Below, piece by piece: positions 16,649-24,451 of a stretch of 32,115 bases of DNA (position 1 is the stretch's first letter; each line of letters begins with the position of its first letter). The position numbers were made by a program, and so were the translations under genes. Source of the DNA: Caldilineaceae bacterium (GTDB lineage Bacteria; Chloroflexota; Anaerolineae; Caldilineales; Caldilineaceae); assembly GCA_019637695.1 (NCBI GenBank), contig JAHBVG010000083.1, positions 1 through 32,115 on the forward strand. Direction: 5' to 3'. The notes below the pieces were generated by a model. The model saw nothing but the letters and a program-made list of their open reading frames with translations, made no database searches and had not been told where the DNA came from.

Positions 16649-17521
16649 TTACTTCTCAATCGGTACGTTCACTGCGTTGCCCCATTCCGTCCACGAGCCG
16701 TCGTAGTTGCGGACGCTGGGATAGCCGAGCAGGTAGGTGAGAACGAACCAGGAGTGGCTGGAACGTTCGCCAATGCGGCAGTAGGCCACAATGTCATCGT
16801 TGGGGTTGAGGCCCTGCTCTTTTTCATAGATAGCGCGCAGTTCGTCGGCGCTCTTGAAGCTGCCATCCTCGTTGGCGGCGCGTGCCCAGGGTACATTGCG
16901 CGCCCCGCGGATGTGTCCACCGCGCAATGCGCCTTCCTGCGGGTAGTTGGCCATGTGCAGCAGTTCGCCCTTGTACTCTGCCGGGCTGCGTACATCCACC
17001 AGCGGCTTGCCGGCCTCTTGATGCGCCAGCACATCGTTGCGGAAGGCGCGGATGCGGGCGTCATCCCGATCCTTGGCGCGATACTGGGCTGGCTCGACCT
17101 TAGGCACATCGCGCGTCAGTTCGCGGCCTTCGTTGATCCACTTCTGGCGTCCGCCATTCAAGATCTTGGCGTTGGTATGGCCGAAGAGTTGAAAGACCCA
17201 AAAGGCGTAGGTCGCCCACCAATTGCTCTTATCCCCGTAGAAGATCACCGTGGTATCATTGCTGACACCCAGCCGACTCAGCAACTTCTCAAATTGCTCC
17301 TTGCCGATGTAATCGCGCACCAGCGGATCGTTGAGATCTTCCTGCCAATCGATCTTCAACGCCCCGGGAATATGCCCCGTGTCATAGAGGAGCGGATCTT
17401 CGTTGGATTCGAGCAGCCGAATGTTGGGATCGTTCAGATGCTCGGCCACCCATTCGGTACTTACCAGCACGTCAGGGTTGGCGTATCCACTCTGGGTTGT
17501 TGCATTTGCTGCCTGTGTCAT
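16649..17521 (-). CDS. Thiosulfate/3-mercaptopyruvate sulfurtransferase (tandem rhodanese)
   Basis: 290 residues. ATG 17521 is chosen because AAGGAG lies about seven bases upstream; an earlier ATG at 17539 overlaps that site. There are two rhodanese domains. The N-terminal domain (about 16-135) is inactive, with no Cys in its loop. The C-terminal domain (about 155-288) carries active-site Cys248 in YCRIGERSSHSW, with DVRSPAEY and HIRGARNVPW before it. CRIGER resembles the thiosulfate:cyanide type (CRKGV/CRIGER) more than the mercaptopyruvate CGSGVT loop. It transfers sulfane sulfur from thiosulfate to cyanide or cellular thiols, probably in the cytoplasm. It is a single gene with no sulfur genes beside it. 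Confidence 0.92.
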   Translation of the reverse strand: MTQAANATTQSGYANPDVLVSTEWVAEHLNDPNIRLLESNEDPLLYDTGHIPGALKIDWQEDLNDPLVRDYIGKEQFEKLLSRLGVSNDTTVIFYGDKSNWWATYAFWVFQLFGHTNAKILNGGRQKWINEGRELTRDVPKVEPAQYRAKDRDDARIRAFRNDVLAHQEAGKPLVDVRSPAEYKGELLHMANYPQEGALRGGHIRGARNVPWARAANEDGSFKSADELRAIYEKEQGLNPNDDIVAYCRIGERSSHSWFVLTYLLGYPSVRNYDGSWTEWGNAVNVPIEK

Positions 17522-17982
17522 GTGGGTTCTCCTTGTCAAAATGTGAACGCTAAATATGTGGCTATACGAATAAAGTAGGCCGGCTATACCCGATCATTGG
17601 ACAGGGTAAGGCCGAAATCGCACAAGAACAATCGGGACGATACGTCAACGCAATCGATAGCAAAGCTAACCCTGCGGCGCGATACAAGTATCAGTTGCGG
17701 CGTTGGTTGGGAAAGCGCTGTTTTGGGGTTAACAGCAACAACAGGAGGTACAACAGAAGCAGCAAGCGGGGAAAGCGAAGTATTGACAGTGAACAGCGGC
17801 CAATTGACCGAAATTGTCTGGTTGCCTTGTGAGCTGGATAGAACGCTGAAAGTTCACGGTTCCCTCCTGAATGGATAAAAACTGCTATGGTTAACCGAAA
17901 AACAGAAGACGCCTGGCTACGGGCAGAATCGCCGCCATTGGCGTCTTCGGAGGTTCGATTATAGCCAGCGCATGAACGATTG
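17522..17982. other. 461-bp gap with no supported gene
   Basis: It lies between the 5' end of the rhodanese gene and the 3' end of the membrane-anchored protein gene, both on the minus strand. Open frames of 93 (+) and 111 (-) codons exist but their sequences are Ser/Thr- or Leu-biased without family features. An AGGAGG at 17742-17747 has no useful start after it. The promoter of the rhodanese gene should be here; I could not place it. No clear palindrome was seen, unlike most other gaps in the window. Confidence 0.5.
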
Positions 17983-19416
17983 TCAAACAGGCGCAACGGA
18001 TGATGACGGAAGTGGCGAATCGTCAATCCCCAGTACCGGGGGTTCGACGGTAATTTCGTCTATAAGGGGAGTGTCTTGGGCTGCGATCTCCTCATTCACA
18101 TGGCGGAAAGAAGAGGAGCCGATCACATAGCTGGTATCCGTTTTAGAGGAGCGCCGTTCTAGTTCGCGCAACTCCATCTCGACCCGTCGCCCATTGTCGG
18201 GCAGGGATCTACGCATGCTGTAGGCGTGATGCAACCATTTACGCGCCTCTTCATACTCATGCCGTTTGAGCAGCAACATGCCCAGGTTCGCCGCCGCCAG
18301 CGCGGACTTAGGATTGTTCGCCAGTTTGCGGCGCAGGCGCACTTCTCGTTCCGTATCGCGGCGGTCGGGTTTGAGCAGAAAACCCACATCAAAGATGATA
18401 TCAGGGATGATCTTCAACTTAAAGCGTTCGGCGCGATGACGCACCACACAGCGCGTGCGCGGCACGATAATGTCGAGTTCGCGCACGATCCGCACATGCA
18501 ACTGCGCCTGCTGCAACGGCTGCGCAGAAAAAATCTCGACCGACTCGCCACTATCCACGACGACATTGATCAACTCTTCGTCGTCCTCATACGCCAGCGA
18601 GTGGATCAGCACCGGCTGCTGGGTGGGGTTGCTGATGATCATCTTGTCCTGTGCGATGGTCACCTGCACACAATCGCTCTTGATTGTAGCGCCTGAATCC
18701 AATTCCAGCGCCCGCTTTTCGGGGAATTGTACGTCGAGGAGTTCAAGAAAATCGGGCGAGTACTCTTTGAAGATGCCCACATGCTCGTGGACTTCGCTGC
18801 CTTCTTGAATTTCGATAACCACCTTTTGCCCGATGTAGCGCTCCAACAGCGGATCAAAGAGCCCGCCTGCATGGCCGATCAAATTCTTCCCCAATTCGTT
18901 GAGATAGCTCTCACCTTCATCGGTGATGTAGCGACCGGCTGGTTTTTTGGCACGCCCAACTAACATACCGAAGACCTCGCTGAACGAGTCGTTAGCCGTG
19001 CCGATGAAGGCGCGCAGCCTGCGTTTCCCGATCTCCCACGGCCCAGGATGAAAGGACTGCTCAATGTCTCTCTCCCGTTTTTTGCGATTTTCTGGGGTCA
19101 ACTCATCCACATAGCGGTAGATGGCCTGGATCTGATTGTACTCATCGCCGTAGAGGATGTAGCTCGACTCCAGATGCGCCTCGTCCTGTACATCGCTCTT
19201 GTAGAACAATTCCAGCCCTGTCGATTCTACTTCTAACTTGCCCCAGATGATCTTATCATCTGTGCGCTCCAGCGTCACGTGGAAATGCTCAAACGAAGAC
19301 AGGCAGGGATCTTTGCGACGTGAACGCAGGTACGATCCGATCAACGTTGCCAAAAAGACCAGCCCAATGGTAAAGAGCAACGACGTATCAAAAAGCCCAG
19401 CAAATCCATCTTGCAT
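17983..19416 (-). CDS. Membrane-anchored protein of unknown function with TPR-like C-terminal segment
   Basis: 477 residues; ATG preceded by a G-rich ribosome site. An N-terminal hydrophobic helix (about 9-29, LFDTSLLFTIGLVFLATLIG) is followed by RSRRK, so it is a single-pass anchor with most of the protein cytoplasmic. The middle is beta-rich and charged, with short blocks (KVVIEIQEGSEVHEHVGIFKEY, about 205-226) that resemble small beta-barrel or RNA/ligand-binding strands, but I recognise no named family. Around 372-412 a TPR-like helix pair is visible (NPKSALAAANLGMLLLKRHEYEEARKWLHHAY, residues split across two helices). The last 60 residues are disordered. It lies 36 bp after the SRAP gene on the same strand, so co-transcription is likely. 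No function proposed. Confidence 0.8.
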   Translation of the reverse strand: MQDGFAGLFDTSLLFTIGLVFLATLIGSYLRSRRKDPCLSSFEHFHVTLERTDDKIIWGKLEVESTGLELFYKSDVQDEAHLESSYILYGDEYNQIQAIYRYVDELTPENRKKRERDIEQSFHPGPWEIGKRRLRAFIGTANDSFSEVFGMLVGRAKKPAGRYITDEGESYLNELGKNLIGHAGGLFDPLLERYIGQKVVIEIQEGSEVHEHVGIFKEYSPDFLELLDVQFPEKRALELDSGATIKSDCVQVTIAQDKMIISNPTQQPVLIHSLAYEDDEELINVVVDSGESVEIFSAQPLQQAQLHVRIVRELDIIVPRTRCVVRHRAERFKLKIIPDIIFDVGFLLKPDRRDTEREVRLRRKLANNPKSALAAANLGMLLLKRHEYEEARKWLHHAYSMRRSLPDNGRRVEMELRELERRSSKTDTSYVIGSSSFRHVNEEIAAQDTPLIDEITVEPPVLGIDDSPLPSSSVAPV

Positions 19417-19452
19417 ACTTGAATCCCCCGTAAATGCGGTGTGCCAGGCCGA

Positions 19453-20136
19453 TCATCCCTCGTCGTTCCCCGACCAGGGGACGACACAAGCAGGGTCCTC
19501 GTTGCGTGGGTTGTTGACGACAGTGCTGACCGGGAAAGCGGCCATCTTCTCTGCTGGGAAGGGACGGAGCAGATGGCGCAATAGATCGGCGGTTTGGATC
19601 GAGCGCGCCAGCCACTCTTCATAGTCCTCAGGCTGAAGGATGACGGGCATCCGGTTGTGGATCGGCGCTACCAGTTCGTTGGCGTCGGTGGTGAGCAGTG
19701 TACAGGATTCGATCACCGAGCCGTCCCGTTCCCAGTGTTCCCACAGACCGGCAAAACCAAAAGGAGCGCCGTCGGCCATGCCGATAAGGTGGGGTTGTTT
19801 GCCGCCCTTGATCTTCTGCCATTCGTAGAACCCATCGGCAGGAACGATACAGCGGCGATACTTAAAGGCGGCGCGGAACGATGGCTTCTCGACTACGGTT
19901 TCGGCGCGGGCGTTGATCATCCGGCTGCCAATCGAGGGATCATCCGCCCAGGCCGGGATCAATCCCCAGTTGAAAAAGGTCACTTCGCGCTTGCCCGTCT
20001 CCGGGTTTTCGCGCACAGCCAGGATCGGCTGTGTCGGCGCAATGTTATAACGCGGTTCCAGCGGCGGCGCTTCCGGCAGATCGAAAAGATCCGCCACCGC
20101 CTGCGGGGTCGCCCGCAATGTAAATCGTCCACACAT
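19453..20136 (-). CDS. SOS response-associated peptidase family (SRAP; YedK/HMCES-like)
   Basis: 227 residues. The start is fixed by AAGGAG upstream and by the invariant MCGRF: Cys2 becomes the catalytic residue after Met removal. Conserved blocks: PRYNIAPTQ (about 28-36, Asn31), WGLIPAWADD (57-66), INARAETV (74-81), CIVPADGFYEW (96-106, Glu105) and PIHNRMPVIL (158-167, His160). Family knowledge: SRAP proteins bind abasic sites in single-stranded DNA and form a thiazolidine crosslink through Cys2, shielding the lesion. All key residues are present, so activity is expected. GCAGGTA/GGCAAAA word repeats lie directly upstream. No LexA box was recognised. Confidence 0.95.
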   Translation of the reverse strand: MCGRFTLRATPQAVADLFDLPEAPPLEPRYNIAPTQPILAVRENPETGKREVTFFNWGLIPAWADDPSIGSRMINARAETVVEKPSFRAAFKYRRCIVPADGFYEWQKIKGGKQPHLIGMADGAPFGFAGLWEHWERDGSVIESCTLLTTDANELVAPIHNRMPVILQPEDYEEWLARSIQTADLLRHLLRPFPAEKMAAFPVSTVVNNPRNEDPACVVPWSGNDEG

Positions 20137-20150
20137 GGTTGGCTCCTTGA

Positions 20151-20260
20151 GCAGGTAGCAGGTAGCAGGTAGCAAAGAAAAAGGCAGAGAAGGCAAAAGG
20201 CAAAAGGCAAAAGTGGTGGCGGGTGGCAATTCGCCCCTCGCAATTCGCAATTCGCCCATC
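20151..20260. repeat. GCAGGTA / GGCAAAA / CAATTCGC tandem word tract
   Basis: Three different short words are each repeated about three times in succession directly upstream of the SRAP ribosome site. The GCAGGTAGC word recurs at the far right edge (32037-32115), over 11 kb away, which shows that it is a dispersed repeat family and not local slippage only. Confidence 0.8.
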
Positions 20261-20344
20261 TTACCGCCAGCCGTGGATCATGTCAACCAAACACACCCCC
20301 TCAGCCTTGACGGTTCGCGCTGGTGTGGGTAGCATAGCGGAAGT

Positions 20345-20408
20345 GTAACTACTACCCCTGCTCCAGCCAGGTCACGGACCCGCCTGGAGCATCGGGCTTA
20401 GTAGTTAC
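20345..20408 (-). mobile_element. GTAACTAC palindromic element, copy A (64 bp, internally deleted)
   Basis: In inverted orientation relative to copies B and C. Terminal inverted repeat GTAACTACT. About 19 bp of the interior is missing, as if two GACC repeats recombined, merging the two internal hairpins into one. Flanks GCGGAAGT (20337-20344) and GCAGAGGT (20409-20416) agree at 6 of 8 positions, consistent with a decayed 8-bp target duplication. Confidence 0.75.
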
Positions 20409-20445
20409 GCAGAGGTACTCAATTCCAAGCTCAGGGATCTCTCGT

Positions 20446-21417
20446 ATGCGCATTGCTGCTCTGGCCGACATTCATGGCAATCTACCTGCCCTTCAAGCGG
20501 TAGTGGCCGAATTGGAAAAGCTCCAGCCTGACTACGTGATTGTGGACGGCGATCTGATCAACCCCATCCCCTTCAGCGGGGAGGTACTCGATTTTGTACG
20601 TCAGACCGATTGGGCGGTAGTGCGCGGCAACCATGAATTCTACCTGCTCGACTTTGGCACAACACGGGCAGCCACAGACTCTGACGATCCCCAACGTTGG
20701 GGCTGTCTGCACTGGCTGGTGGATCGCATTGAACCCGCGCAGATCCTTTACCTGGCAGCGCTGCCCGACGAACGCACCCTCTATTTCCCTGGCACGCAGC
20801 CGATCCGTGTGGCCCACGGCGTCCCCGGACGCAATCGAGTGGGCTTTTATCAAGAGATGCCCGCCGATAAGATTGTGCCGGAGATCCGGTCGATCCGCGA
20901 ACGGACGCTGATTTCGGCCCATACCCATGTGCAGGTGGATCGCCATCTTTCTCTGCTCGACACCGTCGATCCTTTTGCCGACCCACACGATGAGAGCAAC
21001 CGCTATTTTGACGGCTACGTCAACGCCCATCGCTCGCCGGTGGCCCACTGGCATTTGATCAACCCAGGCAGCGTCGGTCTGCCGCTGAATGGCGATCCGC
21101 GTGCGCAGTTTGCCATCCTCGACAGCGCGCCAGAAAGCGAGGAACCCGGCGGCTGGCGCGTCACCCTCCAGCGCATTGAGTACGACCGCCGCCCTGCGTT
21201 GGAAGCCTTCCACACGAGCGGCCTGTTGGAGATCGGCGGCGTGATCGCTCAACTCTTCTACTGGGAGCTGGTCAGCGCCGAGCCGGAGATCATCCACTAT
21301 TATCAGTGGTGTCGGGCGCACGGCGTCGACCCCGATGCGGAGATGGAGACCGCCTTTGCCGCGTATCGGGAGGCGACGCGGCGCGATCAAACCATCGCCG
21401 CCCAAGATCCACTGTAA
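20446..21417 (+). CDS. Metallophosphoesterase (YfcE/calcineurin-like)
   Basis: 323 residues. The dinuclear-metal ligands of the family are all visible: Asp8 and His10 in ADIHGNL, Asp36 in VDGDLIN, Asn62-His63 in RGNHEFY, His124 in VAHGVPG, and His159/His161 in SAHTHVQ. INPGSVGLPLNGDPRAQFAIL is the closing motif of YfcE-type phosphodiesterases. It hydrolyses phosphodiester or phosphomonoester bonds in the cytoplasm; natural substrate unknown. A C-terminal extension of about 90 residues (RRPALEAFHTSGLLEIG...) is longer than in YfcE. A ribosome-site-like AGGGAT lies upstream. It is first in a + strand series with the DsbA-like gene 80 bp further on. Confidence 0.92.
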   Translation: MRIAALADIHGNLPALQAVVAELEKLQPDYVIVDGDLINPIPFSGEVLDFVRQTDWAVVRGNHEFYLLDFGTTRAATDSDDPQRWGCLHWLVDRIEPAQILYLAALPDERTLYFPGTQPIRVAHGVPGRNRVGFYQEMPADKIVPEIRSIRERTLISAHTHVQVDRHLSLLDTVDPFADPHDESNRYFDGYVNAHRSPVAHWHLINPGSVGLPLNGDPRAQFAILDSAPESEEPGGWRVTLQRIEYDRRPALEAFHTSGLLEIGGVIAQLFYWELVSAEPEIIHYYQWCRAHGVDPDAEMETAFAAYREATRRDQTIAAQDPL

Positions 21418-21497
21418 TCAAATAAGGACCAGCGACTAAATAAGTCATCGAGTTATTTTATCGCTATTCCTAATTCCTAAGTTCAAAGGAGATCCGC

Positions 21498-22094
21498 GTG
21501 CCGATTTCTGTGACAATTTATCATGATTTTGTCTGCCCGTACTGCTATTTGAGCCAATTCCTGGCGCAACGTCTGCAAGCGGAAAAGGAGATTGAGATCA
21601 CCTGGCGGGCCTATCTGCTCAACCCTGCAACGCCGCCCGAAGGACGTGCGCTGCCGCCCCATGTGCAGACCAATAAGCGCCAGATTTTCGCCAAACTCTA
21701 TGCCCTGACGGAGGAATTGGGCGTTCCTTTCCAGATCCGCGAGCCGGTTTCCAATTCGCTGCGCGCCCATGAAGCTGCCGAAGTTGCCCGCAGCCAGGGG
21801 AAGTACCGTCCATTGCAGCAGGCTCTTTTGCGCCGCTATTTTGGCGAAGGCGAGGATCTGTACGCCTGGGAGACGATCCGCAGCGCCGCCGAGCAAGCCG
21901 ATCTTGACCCCGACGCCATCCAAGATGCCGTTGCCAGCGGACAGTACCGGGATGTGGTGATGGCCCAATACGCCACGGCCAAAGCGCAAGGCATTGAGCA
22001 GATCCCCACCTTCATCTTTGACGAAACCCACCGGATCACCGGCTTGCAACCCTACGATGTCTACGCGCAGACGGTGGACCGGCTGCGTGCATAA
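21498..22094 (+). CDS. DsbA/FrnE-like thioredoxin-fold oxidoreductase
   Basis: 198 residues from GTG 21498, chosen because AAAGGAG sits about six bases upstream. Features: YHDFVCPYCYLSQ with the CPYC redox pair (Cys13/Cys16), an all-helical insert (about 60-160), and cis-Pro170 in IEQIPTFIFDE, the standard thioredoxin-fold partner of the Cys pair. Without a signal peptide it is cytoplasmic, like the FrnE group of the DsbA family, which overlaps in annotation with 2-hydroxychromene-2-carboxylate isomerases. The CPYC pair favours thiol-disulfide chemistry. It precedes the aminotransferase by 46 bp. Confidence 0.9.
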   Translation: MPISVTIYHDFVCPYCYLSQFLAQRLQAEKEIEITWRAYLLNPATPPEGRALPPHVQTNKRQIFAKLYALTEELGVPFQIREPVSNSLRAHEAAEVARSQGKYRPLQQALLRRYFGEGEDLYAWETIRSAAEQADLDPDAIQDAVASGQYRDVVMAQYATAKAQGIEQIPTFIFDETHRITGLQPYDVYAQTVDRLRA

Positions 22095-22106
22095 CCCACC
22101 CAACCC

Positions 22107-22123
22107 GTAACTACTAAGCCCAT
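22107..22123 (+). repeat. Fragment of the GTAACTAC element, copy D
   Basis: GTAACTACTAAGCCCAT is identical to the first 15 bases of the left terminus of copies B and C (GTAACTACTAAGCCC) but the right arm is missing. It lies in the 46-bp gap between the DsbA-like and aminotransferase genes and is either a solo end left by deletion or an abortive insertion. Confidence 0.6.
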
Positions 22124-22140
22124 AGAAAGAAGCCCGCTCC

Positions 22141-23301
22141 ATGAGCCACGAGATTGCTGAGATTCGCGAACACTTCCCGGCCACGCTGACCCAGGCCTAC
22201 CTCAACACAGGATCGGCAGGTCCGCTCAGTCGTCCCGCCGCCGAGGCCATTGAGATCCTCAACCGCCGCCAATTGCACGAGGGCCGCTCGAATTTCTCCA
22301 TCTATCTGGACGAGTACATGCCCATGCAGAACCGGCTGCGCGGCCAACTGGCCCGTCTCTTCAACGCAGATGAGGATGAGATCGCGCTCACGCTACACAC
22401 CACCAACGGCATGAACATCGCCACCTGGGGGTTGCGCTGGCAGCCTGGCGACGAAATCGTGACCGATTCCCACGAGCATCCCGGAGGATTGCTGCCAGTC
22501 TACGCCGTGGCGCGCCGCTTTGGGTTGACCGTCCGCGTGGCGCAGGTGGCTCTGAGCGATGACGACGAGGCTCTGATCGAAAAGTTCCGTCGGGCGATCA
22601 ACGCGCGCACACGGTTGGTCTCGATCTCCCATGTCTCGTGGAAGACGGGCGCGGTCTTGCCTGTGGCCGAGATCACGCGCATCGCCCACGCCCACGGCGC
22701 GCTGGTGGTGGTGGACGGCGCGCAATCTGGCGGCGCTATCCCCATTGACGTGCAGGCGCTGGGCGTGGATTTCTACGCCATCCCCGGCCAAAAGTGGCTG
22801 TGTGGACCCGAAGGCACAGGCGCGCTCTTCGTACGTCGCGACCGTCTGGCTGATCTCAACCCCACCTTTGTGGGCTACCCAAGTCACAAAGCGCTGGACA
22901 CCGAAGGCAATTTCCTCCCTGCCGCCGGGGCCAAACGCTTTGAAATGGGGACAGTCTACTGGCCGGGGATCGCCGGTCTCCATGCCAGCATGAGCTTGCG
23001 CGAAGAACTGGATAATGGCTGGATCTACAACCAGATCGGGCAGATCACTGCTACGTGTCGCGAGATGCTTGAGGAGATCCCCGGTGTGGTCGTGGTGACG
23101 CCGCCCGCGCAGTCCGGGCTGCTCAGTTTTCAGATGGAAGGGGTGAAGCCCGACGAAGCGGTTGCCAAATTGGTAGAGCAAAAGATCGTCATTCGTTCGG
23201 TCCACGAGCCGGATCTGCTGCGCGTCTCCACTTCGTTCTACAACGACGAGGCGGATATCCTGCGTCTGCGCGACGCATTGGAGGGCATACGATCCCTATG
23301 A
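22141..23301 (+). CDS. Class V aminotransferase (cysteine-desulfurase-like, PLP)
   Basis: 386 residues, fold type I PLP enzyme. Opening YLNTGSAGPLSRPA; TLHTTNGMNIATWGL (about 84-98) for phosphate binding; SHEHPGGLLP (110-119); Asp192 in VVDGAQSGGAIP to hold the pyridine nitrogen; catalytic Lys218 in AIPGQKWLCGPEGTGALFV. This layout matches the IscS/EgtE/kynureninase-like branch. The active-site loop carrying the desulfurase Cys is not evident, so 'cysteine desulfurase' is not secure; racemase/epimerase or C-S lyase roles are possible. The stop overlaps the start of the GNAT gene by 4 bp (ATGA), showing translational coupling. Confidence 0.9.
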   Translation: MSHEIAEIREHFPATLTQAYLNTGSAGPLSRPAAEAIEILNRRQLHEGRSNFSIYLDEYMPMQNRLRGQLARLFNADEDEIALTLHTTNGMNIATWGLRWQPGDEIVTDSHEHPGGLLPVYAVARRFGLTVRVAQVALSDDDEALIEKFRRAINARTRLVSISHVSWKTGAVLPVAEITRIAHAHGALVVVDGAQSGGAIPIDVQALGVDFYAIPGQKWLCGPEGTGALFVRRDRLADLNPTFVGYPSHKALDTEGNFLPAAGAKRFEMGTVYWPGIAGLHASMSLREELDNGWIYNQIGQITATCREMLEEIPGVVVVTPPAQSGLLSFQMEGVKPDEAVAKLVEQKIVIRSVHEPDLLRVSTSFYNDEADILRLRDALEGIRSL

Positions 23302-24098
23302 TCCGCCCTCTCGCTGAGGAAGATCGCGCCCAAACCGTCGCCCTTTTACAGCGCGCCGCCGCCCAAAATCTCTACGCGTTGGGCAATCTGGATGCACATG
23401 GTTTTGGCGCCGACTTTTGTCAGTTCTGGGGATCGTTTGGTGATGGCGGCGAATTGCAGGCCGTCCTCAACCGCTATATGGCTGGATGGGTGGTCTATGG
23501 CGCGTCCAACGCCGATTGGGTCGGATTGGGCAATGTGGTGGATCGCCATCCAATCGGTGCGGAGCGGCTGCAAGATAACCCCGGCGGGGTGGGTTCATTC
23601 TTACCCTATTTGCGCCGCTACCGGGCCAGGATAGTCGAGGAAGAGGAGTTGATGATCCTCGACCCGGCTGATTTCCGACCAGATGAGCGGAAGATCGCGG
23701 CGACGGTATGCCGCGCTACCCTTGCCGATCTGCCTGCGCTGGTTGCGCTCTACGCCGACGCCGGCGATATGAGCCGTTCGCCCGCAGCGGTGGAACGTCC
23801 ACTGCGCGAGCGGCGGATGTGGGTGGCTGTAGTGGAAGGCGAGATCTGCGCGGCGGCGCTCACCAACGCCGAAATCAAAGACGCCGCCATGATCGGCGGC
23901 GTTTTTACCCGTCCTGATATGCGCGGCAAGGGGCTGAGCCAGGCCGTGGTGAGCGCGATCAGCGCCGAACTGCTTGCACTGGGCAAAACGCCCACCCTTT
24001 ACTGGGTAAATCCTGTGGCCGGCGCAATCTACCACAAACTAGGCTTCCATCCTGTGGGGACGTGGCGCGCCGTGAGGTTAGAGAAGATGATAGGGTGA
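23298..24098 (+). CDS. GNAT-family N-acetyltransferase, double-domain type
   Basis: 266 residues. The ATG at 23298 lies within the aminotransferase stop (ATGA). The C-terminal half (about 137-266) is a full GNAT domain: MIGGVFTRPDMRGKGLSQAVVSAI carries the acetyl-CoA pyrophosphate loop R-G-K-G-L-S (209-214), and NPVAGAIYHKLGF (238-250) is the closing motif. The N-terminal half (1-125) is a degenerate GNAT-like or substrate-binding domain, as in two-domain GNATs. The coupled aminotransferase suggests that both act on the same amino-acid-like or amine metabolite; this is inference. Confidence 0.88.
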   Translation: MIRPLAEEDRAQTVALLQRAAAQNLYALGNLDAHGFGADFCQFWGSFGDGGELQAVLNRYMAGWVVYGASNADWVGLGNVVDRHPIGAERLQDNPGGVGSFLPYLRRYRARIVEEEELMILDPADFRPDERKIAATVCRATLADLPALVALYADAGDMSRSPAAVERPLRERRMWVAVVEGEICAAALTNAEIKDAAMIGGVFTRPDMRGKGLSQAVVSAISAELLALGKTPTLYWVNPVAGAIYHKLGFHPVGTWRAVRLEKMIG

Positions 24099-24451
24099 CG
24101 GGTGAAACGTAATGAGTAATGCGTGTTGAGTGGGGCGTAAATCAGTGCGAGGAGCAAATTGCGAATCTGCCACTTGCAACCCGAACTCATTAACTTAATA
24201 GAGAAAACAGATAGAGTGCATACAATCGTAGGGGCGCTGGCGGACGCAGCGTCCGCTTGCTGCGCCCGCCGGGTGCGGCAAGCAGCGCCCCTACTGAACA
24301 TCCACAAAATAACTTTGGCGGACCACTAGGTAGATCATAGAAAGTTTTTGAATAAAGACTAGCGCCGGTTGAGCCTGTCGAAACCAAGCGGGTTTTTCAA
24401 AAACTTAGTGCGACTTACTTAGTCAACGCAGCACGTCTCACGGATCACGTT
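24099..24451. other. 353-bp gap between convergent genes, full of palindromes
   Basis: No gene. It contains the 67-bp branched palindrome at 24228-24294 and an 11-bp inverted repeat (AAGTTTTTGAA, 24342-24352, and its complement 24396-24406). The latter encloses TTGAGCCTGTCGAAACC, a dispersed word seen in many genomes. GTGAAACGT near the left end is matched by ACGTTTCAC near the right end. The gap separates the 3' ends of the GNAT and sigma-factor genes. Confidence 0.65.
24228..24294. repeat. 67-bp branched palindrome with GTAGGGGCG ends
   Basis: Outer 11-bp perfect stem (GTAGGGGCGCT, 24228-24238, with 24284-24294). Inside are two further hairpins: GCGGACGC-A-GCGTCCGC (24240-24256, perfect) and CTTGCTGC...GCGGCAAG (one wobble). 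The predicted fold is a three-way junction. Flanking 8-bp segments do not match. Similar GTAGGGGC...GCCCCTAC palindromes are, from memory, common dispersed repeats in Chloroflexota and cyanobacteria. Confidence 0.7.

Larger units (their letters stand above)
20137..20445. other. 309-bp divergent gap holding a word-repeat tract and a palindromic mobile repeat
   Basis: It separates the SRAP gene (-) from the metallophosphoesterase gene (+). From 20151 to 20260 it holds tandem words: GCAGGTA (three), GGCAAAA (three), CAATTCGC (three). From 20345 to 20408 it holds a copy of the GTAACTAC element. Both genes must take their promoters from here; none could be placed with confidence. Confidence 0.7.

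Noticed and set aside
17597..17878. 93-codon open frame on + in the gap after the rhodanese gene
   Set aside because: No ribosome site, no family features and biased Ser/Thr composition; it is most likely chance.
20151..20260. Regular repeats considered as a CRISPR array
   Set aside because: Units are 7-10 bp, directly tandem and have no unique spacers.
24220..24302. 8-bp duplication around the GTAGGGGCG palindrome
   Set aside because: ATACAATC and TGAACATC match at only four of eight positions, close to chance.
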